Shown piece by piece: positions 7,024-14,656 of a DNA stretch of 34,193 bases. This DNA is from Porphyromonadaceae bacterium UBA4262 (GTDB taxonomy: Bacteria > Bacteroidota > Bacteroidia > Bacteroidales > Muribaculaceae): assembly GCA_002396085.1 (NCBI GenBank), contig DGWI01000058.1, positions 55,220 to 89,412 of the forward strand. The letters are read 5' to 3'. The notes beneath the pieces were generated by a model. The model did not search any database, had not been told where the DNA came from, and saw only the letters and a program-made list of their open reading frames with translations. The position numbers and the translations under genes were made by a program. Numbering within the stretch: position 1 is the first letter of the stretch; each line of letters begins with the position of its first letter.

Positions 7024-7485
7024 ATGAAACAAGAACTCTATAATAATCTGCTGGAACAATTGCAAGGGTTGATTTCGGGTGAAACCAACCAGACCAGCGT
7101 ACTTGCCAATGCATCGGCGTTGATGCGCGATGTGATGGGGGAGCGTTTCTTTTGGGTCGGATTCTATCTGGTCGAAGGCGACAAGTTGGTATTAGGCCCA
7201 TTTCAGGGTAGCGTGGCATGTTATCGAATCGGCCACGGTCGCGGTGTGTGCGGAACGGCATGGGCGCAGGCCAAGTCGCAGGTGGTGCCTGATGTTGACC
7301 AGTTTCCGGGCCACATTGCATGCAGTTCGCTCTCGCGTAGCGAGATCGTGGTGCCGCTCATTGATGGTGCAGGCCTCGTGCGCGGTGTGCTGGACATCGA
7401 CAGCAAGGAACTGGCTCAGTTTGACGACGTTGATCGTCAAGGGCTGGAGCGTGCTGCCTCGCTCATCGCTGCCGAGTTATGGTAG
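7024..7485 (+). CDS. msrC: Free methionine-(R)-sulfoxide reductase (GAF domain)
   Basis: 153-residue single GAF-domain enzyme that reduces free methionine-R-sulfoxide with thioredoxin, repairing oxidised methionine in the cytoplasm. The three cysteines of the family are in place: C66 ('VACYRIG'), C76 ('GVCGTAW') and C100 ('HIACSSLSR'). Their spacing of 10 and 24 is the same as in E. coli fRMsr (C84, C94, C118). The substrate-pocket run 'SRSEIVVPL' and the end 'GVLDIDS' are also typical. The start ATG at 7024 sits 9 bp after a heptamer repeat array and has no strong ribosome-binding site. The 3' end overlaps the convergent DUF2284 gene by 9 bp. Confidence 0.94.
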   Translation: MKQELYNNLLEQLQGLISGETNQTSVLANASALMRDVMGERFFWVGFYLVEGDKLVLGPFQGSVACYRIGHGRGVCGTAWAQAKSQVVPDVDQFPGHIACSSLSRSEIVVPLIDGAGLVRGVLDIDSKELAQFDDVDRQGLERAASLIAAELW

Positions 7486-8064
7486 TGGTGGCAGAGTGGG
7501 TGCAAAGGTGTCGTGCGAGAAGAGAGCGGTGACCAGAGTGATGCGCTCGGGCAGTCGCCCGTCGGTGCTCCACAACAGTTCGATGCCCAGCACGTCACGG
7601 GCTGTGGCACTAACATCGAAGCCCACCGCTTCGAGCGACGATCGCATTCGCTCGGGCTGGCGGCAGGGCTTACCCTCGATGCGGCTGCATGGGGCAGGTT
7701 GACACAAGCGGCACCTGCCGGTGAATGCCCTGCTGCCTGGATGAGCCTCCTCTTGGCTGTAGATGAATGGCAGCAAGGTACGCCAGGCCTCCTCGATGGC
7801 CTCGCGCGAGATGTTGCGCCGTTGCTCATCGCTGGTGCATCGGCTGCGGGTGGTCTCGTCAAACTCGATGTTCGTGCCCCAGATGGTCACTTGCTTGAAC
7901 CCCTGGGTCATTGCCTCGACATCACCCTCAAATGGTGGGCAACTCCACACGCGACCATAACTGCTGCACTCGCGACAGTAGGTCAAGAACTTGGGCACAT
8001 CACGATAGCGCCGCACATAGTCGGCAGCATCGACCGCTGCCACATGATGAGATATTTTGTACAT
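7477..8064 (-). CDS. DUF2284 predicted metal-binding protein
   Basis: 195-residue cysteine-rich cytoplasmic protein of the DUF2284 family, function unknown. Two cysteine clusters are visible: 'YCRECSSYGRVWSCPP' in the N-terminal third, and 'CRLCQPAPCSRIEGKPCRQPE' in the second half. They are arranged as expected for an iron-sulfur or zinc site. The family end 'SLEAVGFDVSATA' follows. The start at 8064 (MYKISHH) matches the usual N terminus of the family; an in-frame ATG at 8103 would add 13 unusual residues. A TACCTTTG box ends only 6 bp before the chosen ATG, so the message may lack a leader. The gene is convergent with msrC and divergent from yccF. Confidence 0.88.
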   Translation of the reverse strand: MYKISHHVAAVDAADYVRRYRDVPKFLTYCRECSSYGRVWSCPPFEGDVEAMTQGFKQVTIWGTNIEFDETTRSRCTSDEQRRNISREAIEEAWRTLLPFIYSQEEAHPGSRAFTGRCRLCQPAPCSRIEGKPCRQPERMRSSLEAVGFDVSATARDVLGIELLWSTDGRLPERITLVTALFSHDTFAPTLPPLP

Positions 8065-8070
8065 AGGCTG

Positions 8071-8078
8071 CAAAGGTA
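8071..8078 (-). promoter_or_regulatory. Promoter -7 box for the DUF2284 gene
   Basis: TACCTTTG on the minus strand with six bases between the box and the ATG at 8064, so transcription would begin at or next to the start codon. Confidence 0.55.
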
Positions 8079-8131
8079 GCACTTTTTGGCATACCTTTTG
8101 CATGTAGGGTCATAAAAAATTATAGACGACT

Positions 8132-8503
8132 ATGAAATTCTTAGGCAACATCATCTGGCTCATCTTCGGCGGCATTGCCACCGCAGTCGAGTATATCATG
8201 GCTTCGCTGGCCATGATGATCACCATCATCGGCATCCCCTTCGGGTTGCAGTCGCTCAAGTTGGGCATATTGTGCCTGTGGCCGTTCGGGTCCAAGGTGG
8301 TGCGCAAGCCCACCAGTGGCTGCCTCAACTCGGTGATGAATGTCATCTGGTTCTTTGTGGGCGGCATCTGGATTGCGTTGACTCACTGGCTCTTCGGACT
8401 GGTGCTCTACATCACAGTTGTTGGTATCCCCTTCGGCAAACAGCACATGAAGATGGCTCACATCGCTCTCACTCCCTTCGGCCGTGAGATCATTGATGCC
8501 TGA
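8132..8503 (+). CDS. yccF: YccF-family inner membrane protein
   Basis: 123-residue membrane protein with two copies of the YccF domain, each ending in the family signature: 'TIIGIPFGLQSLKLGILCLWPFG' (residues ~31-53) and 'TVVGIPFGKQHMKMAHIALTPFG' (~90-118). Each copy has a hydrophobic helix before the signature ('NIIWLIFGG' and 'NVIWFFVGG'). Length and duplication match E. coli YccF, whose function is unknown. It is monocistronic and followed by a strong terminator. The upstream box TACCTTTTG (8092-8100) has one base more than the usual promoter element. Confidence 0.93.
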   Translation: MKFLGNIIWLIFGGIATAVEYIMASLAMMITIIGIPFGLQSLKLGILCLWPFGSKVVRKPTSGCLNSVMNVIWFFVGGIWIALTHWLFGLVLYITVVGIPFGKQHMKMAHIALTPFGREIIDA

Positions 8504-8525
8504 GTGCAATCCATAACCAGCCAAC

Positions 8526-8570
8526 AAGAGCCAGCAAGTCAACAACAACTTGCTGGCTCTTATTGTTTTA
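8526..8570 (+). terminator. Rho-independent terminator after yccF
   Basis: A 14-bp perfect stem (8526-8539 with 8548-8561) and a loop of eight bases, followed by ATTGTTTTA. Confidence 0.88.
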
Positions 8571-8638
8571 TGTCGTGTCAAGAAACGGGGCTAGATAAAA
8601 TAATTGCCCAAAATGCCTCTGATGTGAAGAATTTTCAG

Positions 8639-8646
8639 TAACTTTG
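8639..8646 (+). promoter_or_regulatory. Promoter -7 box for the PASTA-rluD-DUF1460 unit
   Basis: TAACTTTG, 37 bp before the ATG at 8684. It is the first gene of a tightly packed run. Confidence 0.65.
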
Positions 8647-8683
8647 CCGATTAATGGCATAAATTCACAAAACTCACAACATA

Positions 8684-9349
8684 ATGAGTCAAAACGCATA
8701 CAACGATTTCAAGGAGAAACATCCGTTCATCCTCAACTCTATCCTGATGGCGGTTGCGGCTATTGCGCTGTTCTACATCGCATTGCTGTTTATCGATGTG
8801 TTCACATCGCATGGCCAGGAACGCCATGTGCCCGATGTGCGTACCATGACACTGGACAACGCCATCGAGGCACTAGAGAATGCTGGATTCAATTGGGATA
8901 TCAGCGATAGCACCACATTCAACGAGCAGTATCCGCCGGGTGTCATTGTCGATCAGGACCCCAAGGCAGGCTCTAAGGTCAAGGCAATTCGTGTCATCTA
9001 CCTCAAGGTCAATGCGCTGCATCCGCGTGGAGTGAAACTGCCCAAGTTGCAGGAGATCTCGATACGCCAGGGTTTGGCTGTGCTGCGATCGTTGGGCTTC
9101 AAGAGCGTGGAGGTCGACAGTATCGCATCGCCCTATGGTGGGCTCATCTTGCAGGTACAGGTCAACGGACACTCGGTGTCGCCAGGCACCAGTGTGGGCA
9201 TCAACTCGCACATCCGCCTCACCGTGGGTGACGGGTCAATCGACAACCTTAACCCAGACTCTATCCTTGACTCACACACCATCGACTCGATTGAGCAATA
9301 CAACTACGAGCAGGAGGTCGAAGACTACAAGATGCGGCATGATGACTGA
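8684..9349 (+). CDS. PASTA-domain membrane protein
   Basis: 221 residues. A short cytoplasmic N terminus leads into one transmembrane helix (~17-39, 'ILNSILMAVAAIALFYIALLFIDVF'), and the remainder is periplasmic. At least two PASTA-like repeats follow: 'HVPDVRTMTLDNAIEALENAGF...PPGVIVDQDPKAGSKVK' (~48-101) and 'KLPKLQEISIRQGLAVLRSLGF...ISHIRLTVGDG'-type sequence (~113-190). PASTA repeats bind peptidoglycan or muropeptides in other bacteria. There is no kinase domain. The tail is acidic and Tyr-rich. The stop overlaps the start of rluD, a pairing that recurs in Bacteroidales, which suggests co-translation but does not explain a functional link. Confidence 0.9.
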   Translation: MSQNAYNDFKEKHPFILNSILMAVAAIALFYIALLFIDVFTSHGQERHVPDVRTMTLDNAIEALENAGFNWDISDSTTFNEQYPPGVIVDQDPKAGSKVKAIRVIYLKVNALHPRGVKLPKLQEISIRQGLAVLRSLGFKSVEVDSIASPYGGLILQVQVNGHSVSPGTSVGINSHIRLTVGDGSIDNLNPDSILDSHTIDSIEQYNYEQEVEDYKMRHDD

Positions 9350-10448
9350 CAACCAACTGGACATGAGCCTGTTTGAAACAGGCGAACTCGAGCCCAAGGA
9401 CATCCTGCTTGACTTCAGCGACCCCGACTTCACCGAGAACGGACGCGACTACTGGGAGCACTACCGATACGAGGTGGAGAAAGGCCAGGTGCTGCTGCGC
9501 ATCGACAAGTATCTGGTCGAGCGCATCAAGGGCACCTCGCGCAACCGAATCCAGAATGCAGCCGAGGCGCAGTGCATTCGCGTCAACGGTCGTCCCGTCA
9601 AGAGCAACTACCGGGTGCATCCCGGCGATTTGATCAGCGTAGTGATGGATCGCCCGCGCTACGAAAATGAGATTGTGGCGCAAGACATACCGCTGAACAT
9701 CGTCTACGAGGACGACGAGGTGTTGGTTGTCAATAAGCCCGCCGGCATGTGCGTGCATCCAGGGCACGGCAACTATGACGGAACGCTGGTCAATGCGTTG
9801 GCCTGGTATTTCAAGGACAATCCCGACTATGATGTGACCGACCCGCGCATGGGCCTGGTGCACCGCATCGACAAGGATACTAGCGGGCTGCTGGTGGTGG
9901 CCAAGACACCGCGTGCCAAGACTTCGCTGGGCAAACAGTTTTTTGAAAAGACCACCAAGCGGCAATACATCGCCGTGGTGTGGGGCGAGATGAAGGAAGC
10001 CGAGGGCACAGTCAAGGGTAATATTGGCCGTGATCCGCGCGACCGCTTGCTCATGTGCGTGTTCCCCGACGGCGACCAGGGCAAGCATGCGGTTACTCAC
10101 TACACTACACTCGAGAACTTGGCACATGTCGCTGTGGTGCGATGTCAGCTGGAGACAGGACGTACACACCAGATTCGTGTGCACATGAAGCACATTGGGC
10201 ATCCGCTGTTCAATGACGAACGCTATGGCGGCGATCAGGTGTTGCGCGGCTACAAGACAGCCAGTTACGCTGCCTTCATTCGCAATTGTTTCAAACTGTG
10301 CCGTCGTCAGGCCTTGCATGCCAAGACCCTGGGCTTTGTCCATCCGGTCACTGGCAAGCAGATGGACTTTGACAGCCCTCTGCCCGACGACATGGTGGCT
10401 CTCATCGACAAGTGGCGCGAATATGCTTCAGCGCTCAAGAACTCATAG
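9342..10448 (+). CDS. rluD: RluD-family 23S rRNA pseudouridine synthase
   Basis: 368-residue enzyme that isomerises uridine to pseudouridine, probably in helix 69 of 23S rRNA. An S4 RNA-binding domain (~50-100, 'RIDKYLVERIKGTSRNRIQNA') is followed by the catalytic domain. The catalytic motif is 'HRIDKDTSGLL' with D177; 'YEDDEVLVVNKPAGMCVHPG' and 'LETGRTHQIRVHMKHIGHPL' are also present. The ~45 residues before the S4 domain are acidic. The ATG at 9342 overlaps the PASTA stop by 8 bp; 9339 and 9363 are also possible starts. RluD is favoured over RluA or RluC by the S4 domain and the strong motif match. Confidence 0.93.
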   Translation: MTDNQLDMSLFETGELEPKDILLDFSDPDFTENGRDYWEHYRYEVEKGQVLLRIDKYLVERIKGTSRNRIQNAAEAQCIRVNGRPVKSNYRVHPGDLISVVMDRPRYENEIVAQDIPLNIVYEDDEVLVVNKPAGMCVHPGHGNYDGTLVNALAWYFKDNPDYDVTDPRMGLVHRIDKDTSGLLVVAKTPRAKTSLGKQFFEKTTKRQYIAVVWGEMKEAEGTVKGNIGRDPRDRLLMCVFPDGDQGKHAVTHYTTLENLAHVAVVRCQLETGRTHQIRVHMKHIGHPLFNDERYGGDQVLRGYKTASYAAFIRNCFKLCRRQALHAKTLGFVHPVTGKQMDFDSPLPDDMVALIDKWREYASALKNS

Positions 10449-10464
10449 GCTAAATAAAGAGGTG

Positions 10465-11358
10465 ATGAAAAAGATATTAACACTGATGATGGTTGTGCTG
10501 GTGGCATGCTCGATGCCGCAGCACAGCCAACAAGAAGCTCAGGCTGCCAGCGTGCAGCAGATGCGGTTTCATTGCGACAAGGACACGGTGCGCATCAATC
10601 AATTGCTGCAGCGTGGCATTGACAGTGGCATTAAAACAGCCAATGGACTGGTGGCGTTCTATGCTGACGAGTTGCTGGGTACGCCGTACGTGGCACACAC
10701 ACTCGAAGGTGATCAAGAACTTCTCACCATCAACATTGACGAACTGGATTGTACCACCTTTGTCGAGACACTCTATGCGCTGGCTCGCACCACCCTCAAT
10801 GGTCGCTACTCGTGGCGCGACTATGCCGCCAACCTCGAGAATCTGCGCTACCGTGACGGGCAGATGGGTGATTACTCGACCCGCATGCACTACATCAGCG
10901 AGTGGATTGTCAACAACCAGTCGCGCGGTAACCTCAAGGAAGTCACTCCCGACTTGCCCCATGCCGACTACATGACCAAGACCATTGACTTCATGACCAA
11001 GCACAAGGATAGTTATCAGAGTCTGAAGAACGATAGTGTCATGGTCGAGAAAATCAAGGGATTCGAGATGGGCTTCCGCAACCACCGCATGCCCTATCTC
11101 AAGAAAACCTGGCTAGGCGACAAGGCGGTCAAAGCAGCATTGCGCGATGGTGACTTTGTGGGACTTGTCACCAAGATTGAGGGTCTGGACATCTCGCACC
11201 TGGGCATCATCCACAAGGATGACAAGGGCGACATCTACCTGTTGGATGCGTCGATGAGTGGTGGTAAGGTCATGCTTGAACAGAAGAACTTGCGCGACCA
11301 CCTCAGTGGTGGCAAGAGCACCTGTCTGGGCATACGTGTCTTCCGCATAGTCGAGTGA
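10465..11358 (+). CDS. DUF1460 lipoprotein, amidase-like cysteine hydrolase
   Basis: 297-residue lipoprotein of the DUF1460 family, an NlpC/P60-like fold linked to cell-wall amidase activity in related proteins. The signal peptide ends in the lipobox 'VLVAC' (C15 lipidated). The likely catalytic pair is C96 in 'DELDCTTFVETL' and H245 in 'DISHLGII', with the 'YLLDAS' strand at 258-263. The ATG at 10465 follows AAAGAGG at good spacing; longer in-frame starts lie inside rluD and lack a signal peptide. It sits 16 bp after rluD and shares its transcript with the PASTA protein, so two of the three genes concern the cell wall. The substrate is inferred. Confidence 0.9.
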   Translation: MKKILTLMMVVLVACSMPQHSQQEAQAASVQQMRFHCDKDTVRINQLLQRGIDSGIKTANGLVAFYADELLGTPYVAHTLEGDQELLTINIDELDCTTFVETLYALARTTLNGRYSWRDYAANLENLRYRDGQMGDYSTRMHYISEWIVNNQSRGNLKEVTPDLPHADYMTKTIDFMTKHKDSYQSLKNDSVMVEKIKGFEMGFRNHRMPYLKKTWLGDKAVKAALRDGDFVGLVTKIEGLDISHLGIIHKDDKGDIYLLDASMSGGKVMLEQKNLRDHLSGGKSTCLGIRVFRIVE

Positions 11359-11389
11359 GTCATGTCACAATCAGTAGTCACACTATCTA

Positions 11390-11450
11390 TAATTTCTAGA
11401 ACGACTAGATTTTCTAGAATATCTAGGTGCTCTAGACTGTCTAGAAATTA
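11390..11450. repeat. CTAG-rich palindromic cluster
   Basis: Six CTAG tetramers lie within about 50 bp (11396, 11405, 11414, 11423, 11432, 11441), four of them as TCTAGA. They fall at an even 9-bp spacing. The outer arms TAATTTCTAGA (11390-11400) and TCTAGAAATTA (11440-11450) are exact reverse complements. Confidence 0.85.
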
Positions 11451-11473
11451 AGATGCTAAGAGCGGGTGACAAC

Positions 11474-11489
11474 GCGGCACGCCGCGTCC
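11474..11489. repeat. GC-rich short palindrome
   Basis: ACGCGGC and GCCGCGT are exact arms separated by two bases, set in an AT-rich spacer just before ettA. It looks like a dispersed intergenic palindrome; no T-run follows. Confidence 0.6.
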
Positions 11490-11493
11490 CTAC

Positions 11494-11524
11494 ATTCTCA
11501 ATTCACAATTCACAATTCTCAATT
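11494..11524 (+). repeat. AATTCTC-type heptamer array before ettA
   Basis: Units ATTCTC, AATTCAC, AATTCAC, AATTCTC and AATT end 7 bp before the ettA GTG. It has the same orientation relative to the gene as the arrays before msrC and ispG. Confidence 0.85.
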
Positions 11525-11531
11525 AAGTATC

Positions 11532-13223
11532 GTGGCAACAGTAGACGACAAAAAAATCATCTTCTCGATGGTGGGCGTGAGCAAAATCATCGAGCAGAAT
11601 CAGAAGCAGGTTCTCAAGAATATCTATCTCTCCTTCTTCTATGGAGCGAAAATTGGTATCATCGGTCTCAATGGTTCGGGCAAGTCAACGCTGATGAAGA
11701 TCATCGCCGGCATCGAGACCAAGTATCAGGGGCAAGTGGTGTTTGCACCGGGCTACTCGGTGGGCTATCTTCCTCAGGATCCGCAACTCGATCCCACCAA
11801 GACTGTCAAGGATGTGGTCATGGAGGGGGTGCAGCCTGTGGTCGATGCGCTCAGGGAGTATGAGGAGATCAACCAGAAGTTCGGGCTACCCGAGTATTAC
11901 GAAGACTCCGACAAGATGGATCAACTCTTTGCCCGTCAGGCCGAGTTGCAGGATGTCATCGATGCCACCGATGCTTGGAATCTGGACTCTCGGCTTGACC
12001 GCGCCATGGATGCCCTGCGTTGCCCGCCCAGCGACCAGCTGTGCGAGCATCTGAGTGGTGGTGAGCGCCGTCGTGTGGCATTGTGTCGCCTGTTGCTGCA
12101 GAAGCCCGATGTGCTGCTGCTCGATGAGCCTACCAACCACCTTGATGCCGAGTCGATCGACTGGCTCGAGCAGCATCTGCAGCAATATGCCGGAACGGTT
12201 ATCGCCGTGACACACGACCGCTACTTCCTCGACCATGTGGCAGGCTGGATCCTGGAACTGGATCGTGGCGAGGGCATACCCTGGAAGGGAAACTACAGCA
12301 GTTGGTTGGAGCAGAAGACACAACGCTTGGCACAGGAAGAGAAAACCGAGAGCAAACGCCAGAAGACGCTGCAGCGCGAGTTAGAATGGGTGCGCATGGC
12401 TCCCAAGGCCCGTCAGGCCAAGGGTAAAGCGCGTCTCAACAGTTACGACCGCCTGCTCAACGAGACTGTCAAGGAGAAAGAGGAGAAACTTGAAATCTTC
12501 ATCCCCAATGGCCCGCGACTGGGTAATAAAGTCATTGAAGCACAGCATGTGGCCAAATCTTTCGGCGATAAGTTGCTGTTTGATGACCTCAACTTCATGC
12601 TGCCGCCCAACGGCATCGTCGGGGTCATTGGCCCTAATGGCGCCGGCAAGACCACGCTGTTCCGCCTCATTATGGGACTGGAGCAGCCCGACAGCGGCAC
12701 GTTTGAGGTGGGCGAGACCGTCAAGGCCGTCTACGTCGACCAGCAGCACACCAGCATTGACCCCAACAAGAGTGTATATGAGGTCATCTCGGGTGGCGTT
12801 GAACTGCTGCGCATGGGAGGCCGCGATGTCAATGCCCGTGCCTATCTGTCGCGCTTCAACTTCTCGGGTGCCGACCAGCAGAAGTTGTGTGGCGTGCTAT
12901 CGGGTGGCGAGCGCAATCGTCTGCAACTCGCCCTGGCACTCAAGGAAGAAGGCAATGTCCTGTTGCTCGACGAGCCGACCAACGACATCGATGTTAACAC
13001 CCTTCGAGCACTTGAGGAGGGTCTCGAGGACTTCGCCGGCTGCGCCGTGGTCATTAGCCACGACCGCTGGTTCCTTGACCGCATTTGCACTCACATCCTT
13101 GCCTTCGAGGGCGACTCTAATGTGTTCTTTTTCGAGGGCAGTTATTCCGAGTATGAAGAGAATAAACTCAAGCGCTTGGGCAAGGAAGAACCCACCCGCA
13201 TCCGCTATCGCAGCCTCGGTTAA
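11532..13223 (+). CDS. ettA: ABC-F protein, energy-dependent translational throttle EttA
   Basis: 563-residue cytoplasmic ATPase with two ABC domains and no membrane segment. EttA binds the ribosomal E site and couples initiation to cellular ATP. Domain 1 has Walker A 'GLNGSGKST' (~45-53), the signature 'LSGGERRR' and Walker B 'VLLLDEPTNHLD'. An arm and linker rich in Lys and Glu follow (~255-325). Domain 2 has 'GPNGAGKTT', 'LSGGERNRLQLALAL' and 'VLLLDEPTNDID'. I chose the GTG at 11532 because the translated sequence 'ATVDDKKIIFSMVGVSK' is the family N terminus; an upstream ATG at 11466 would translate the repeat array. It is separated by its own 173-bp spacer from the DUF1460 gene. Confidence 0.93.
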   Translation: MATVDDKKIIFSMVGVSKIIEQNQKQVLKNIYLSFFYGAKIGIIGLNGSGKSTLMKIIAGIETKYQGQVVFAPGYSVGYLPQDPQLDPTKTVKDVVMEGVQPVVDALREYEEINQKFGLPEYYEDSDKMDQLFARQAELQDVIDATDAWNLDSRLDRAMDALRCPPSDQLCEHLSGGERRRVALCRLLLQKPDVLLLDEPTNHLDAESIDWLEQHLQQYAGTVIAVTHDRYFLDHVAGWILELDRGEGIPWKGNYSSWLEQKTQRLAQEEKTESKRQKTLQRELEWVRMAPKARQAKGKARLNSYDRLLNETVKEKEEKLEIFIPNGPRLGNKVIEAQHVAKSFGDKLLFDDLNFMLPPNGIVGVIGPNGAGKTTLFRLIMGLEQPDSGTFEVGETVKAVYVDQQHTSIDPNKSVYEVISGGVELLRMGGRDVNARAYLSRFNFSGADQQKLCGVLSGGERNRLQLALALKEEGNVLLLDEPTNDIDVNTLRALEEGLEDFAGCAVVISHDRWFLDRICTHILAFEGDSNVFFFEGSYSEYEENKLKRLGKEEPTRIRYRSLG

Positions 13224-13245
13224 TGATGATGTCGCCAGAAAGTTG

Positions 13246-13253
13246 TAACTTTG
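13246..13253 (+). promoter_or_regulatory. Promoter -7 box for miaB
   Basis: TAACTTTG, 25 bp before the miaB ATG and 22 bp after the ettA stop. Confidence 0.65.
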
Positions 13254-13278
13254 CGGCCCGAAAACGAAAAAACGAACA

Positions 13279-14649
13279 ATGGAAGGACTGAAATTGAAAT
13301 ACAATGCCCCGCAGGGCGAATTTCATAAATTACTATATCTAGAGACATACGGTTGTCAGATGAATGTGGCTGACAGCGAGGTGGTTGCTAGTGTGATGCA
13401 GATGGCAGGCTATGGGACAACCGGGGTGCTGGACGATGCCGATGCCATCATGATCAACACATGCAGTGTGCGTGACAACGCCGAGCAGCGCATCTTTGCG
13501 CGACTGAACCAACTCAATGCGCTGCGTCGTCGCCGTCAACGCCGACTCATCATCGGTGTCATCGGCTGCATGGCCGAGCGAATGAAGGATGTCCTCATCA
13601 GCGACCATGGCGTGGATCTGGTGGCAGGTCCAGACTCTTATCTGCAGTTGCCCGACCTCATCGCTGCTGCCGAGCAGGGCCAGAAGGCCATCGATGTGCA
13701 ACTATCGACCACCGAGACCTATCGTGACATCATCCCGCAGCGCATTGGTGGCAGCCGAGTCAGTGGATTCATCTCCATCATGCGCGGTTGCAACAACTTC
13801 TGCACCTACTGCATCGTGCCTTATACTCGCGGTCGCGAGCGCAGTCGTGAACCCCAGAGCATCCTCAACGAACTGCACGACTTGCAAGCACGAGGTTTCA
13901 AGGAAGTGACTCTGCTGGGCCAAAATGTCAATTCCTATCTGTATAAGCCTGCCGATGGTGGCGAGCCCGTTGGCCTGGCTGCACTACTCACGATGGTTGC
14001 CCAAGCCGCACCCGAGATGCGTGTGCGTTTCACGACCAGCAATCCCGAGGACTTGAGCGATGAGATCATCGATGTCATGGCCAGTCACGACAACATCTGT
14101 AACCACATCCACCTGCCTGTGCAGAGTGGCAGCAACAAGGTGCTCAAGTTGATGAACCGCAAGTACACCCGCGAGTGGTACCTTGATCGCATTGATCGCA
14201 TACGCACAGCCATGCCCGATTGCGGCATCTCGACCGACATGTTCACTGGCTTCCATGACGAAACCGAGGAGGACTTCCAGGAGACGTTGAGCCTGATGCG
14301 CAAGGTGGGTTTTGACTCGGCCTTTATGTTCAAGTACAGTGAGCGACCTGGTACTTACGCCAGCAAGCACTTGCCCGATAATGTGCCCGAGGATGTGAAG
14401 ATTGACCGCCTGAACCGCATGATTGCTCTGCAGAACGAATTGTCGTTGGTCAGCAACCAGCATGATGTGGGCAAGACCTTTGAAGTGCTTGTTGAGGGCT
14501 ATAGCAAGCGGTCAAAGGACGATATGTTCGGCCGCACGCAGCAGAACAAAGTCATTGTGTTCCCGGCTGGTGACACGCAGGTGGGCGACAGGGTAAGATG
14601 TGTCGTCGAGAGTGCCTCGAGTGCTACACTCAAGGGGCATAAAATCTGA
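13279..14649 (+). CDS. miaB: tRNA-2-methylthio-N6-dimethylallyladenosine synthase MiaB
   Basis: 456-residue radical-SAM methylthiotransferase that adds a methylthio group to i6A37 of tRNAs reading UNN codons. The N-terminal UPF0004 domain carries the three auxiliary-cluster cysteines C26 ('YGCQMN'), C62 ('NTCSVR') and C97 ('GCMAER'). The radical-SAM motif is C171-x3-C175-x2-C178 ('CNNFCTYC'). A C-terminal TRAM domain (~385-456) ends in 'SSATLKGHKI'. The full complement and order match MiaB, not the ribosomal-protein enzyme RimO. The downstream MFS gene follows 7 bp after the stop, so the three genes to 16812 probably form one operon. Confidence 0.96.
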   Translation: MEGLKLKYNAPQGEFHKLLYLETYGCQMNVADSEVVASVMQMAGYGTTGVLDDADAIMINTCSVRDNAEQRIFARLNQLNALRRRRQRRLIIGVIGCMAERMKDVLISDHGVDLVAGPDSYLQLPDLIAAAEQGQKAIDVQLSTTETYRDIIPQRIGGSRVSGFISIMRGCNNFCTYCIVPYTRGRERSREPQSILNELHDLQARGFKEVTLLGQNVNSYLYKPADGGEPVGLAALLTMVAQAAPEMRVRFTTSNPEDLSDEIIDVMASHDNICNHIHLPVQSGSNKVLKLMNRKYTREWYLDRIDRIRTAMPDCGISTDMFTGFHDETEEDFQETLSLMRKVGFDSAFMFKYSERPGTYASKHLPDNVPEDVKIDRLNRMIALQNELSLVSNQHDVGKTFEVLVEGYSKRSKDDMFGRTQQNKVIVFPAGDTQVGDRVRCVVESASSATLKGHKI

Positions 14650-14656
14650 TACTGAG

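Noticed and set aside
9261..10343. 360-codon minus-strand open frame opposite rluD
   Set aside because: RluD has complete catalytic motifs; the opposite frame shows no domain and no promoter.
10195..10464. Longer start for the DUF1460 gene
   Set aside because: It lies inside rluD and removes the signal peptide from the N terminus.
11466..11531. Longer ettA start at ATG 11466
   Set aside because: It would translate the GC palindrome and AATTCTC array into 22 residues not found in EttA N termini.
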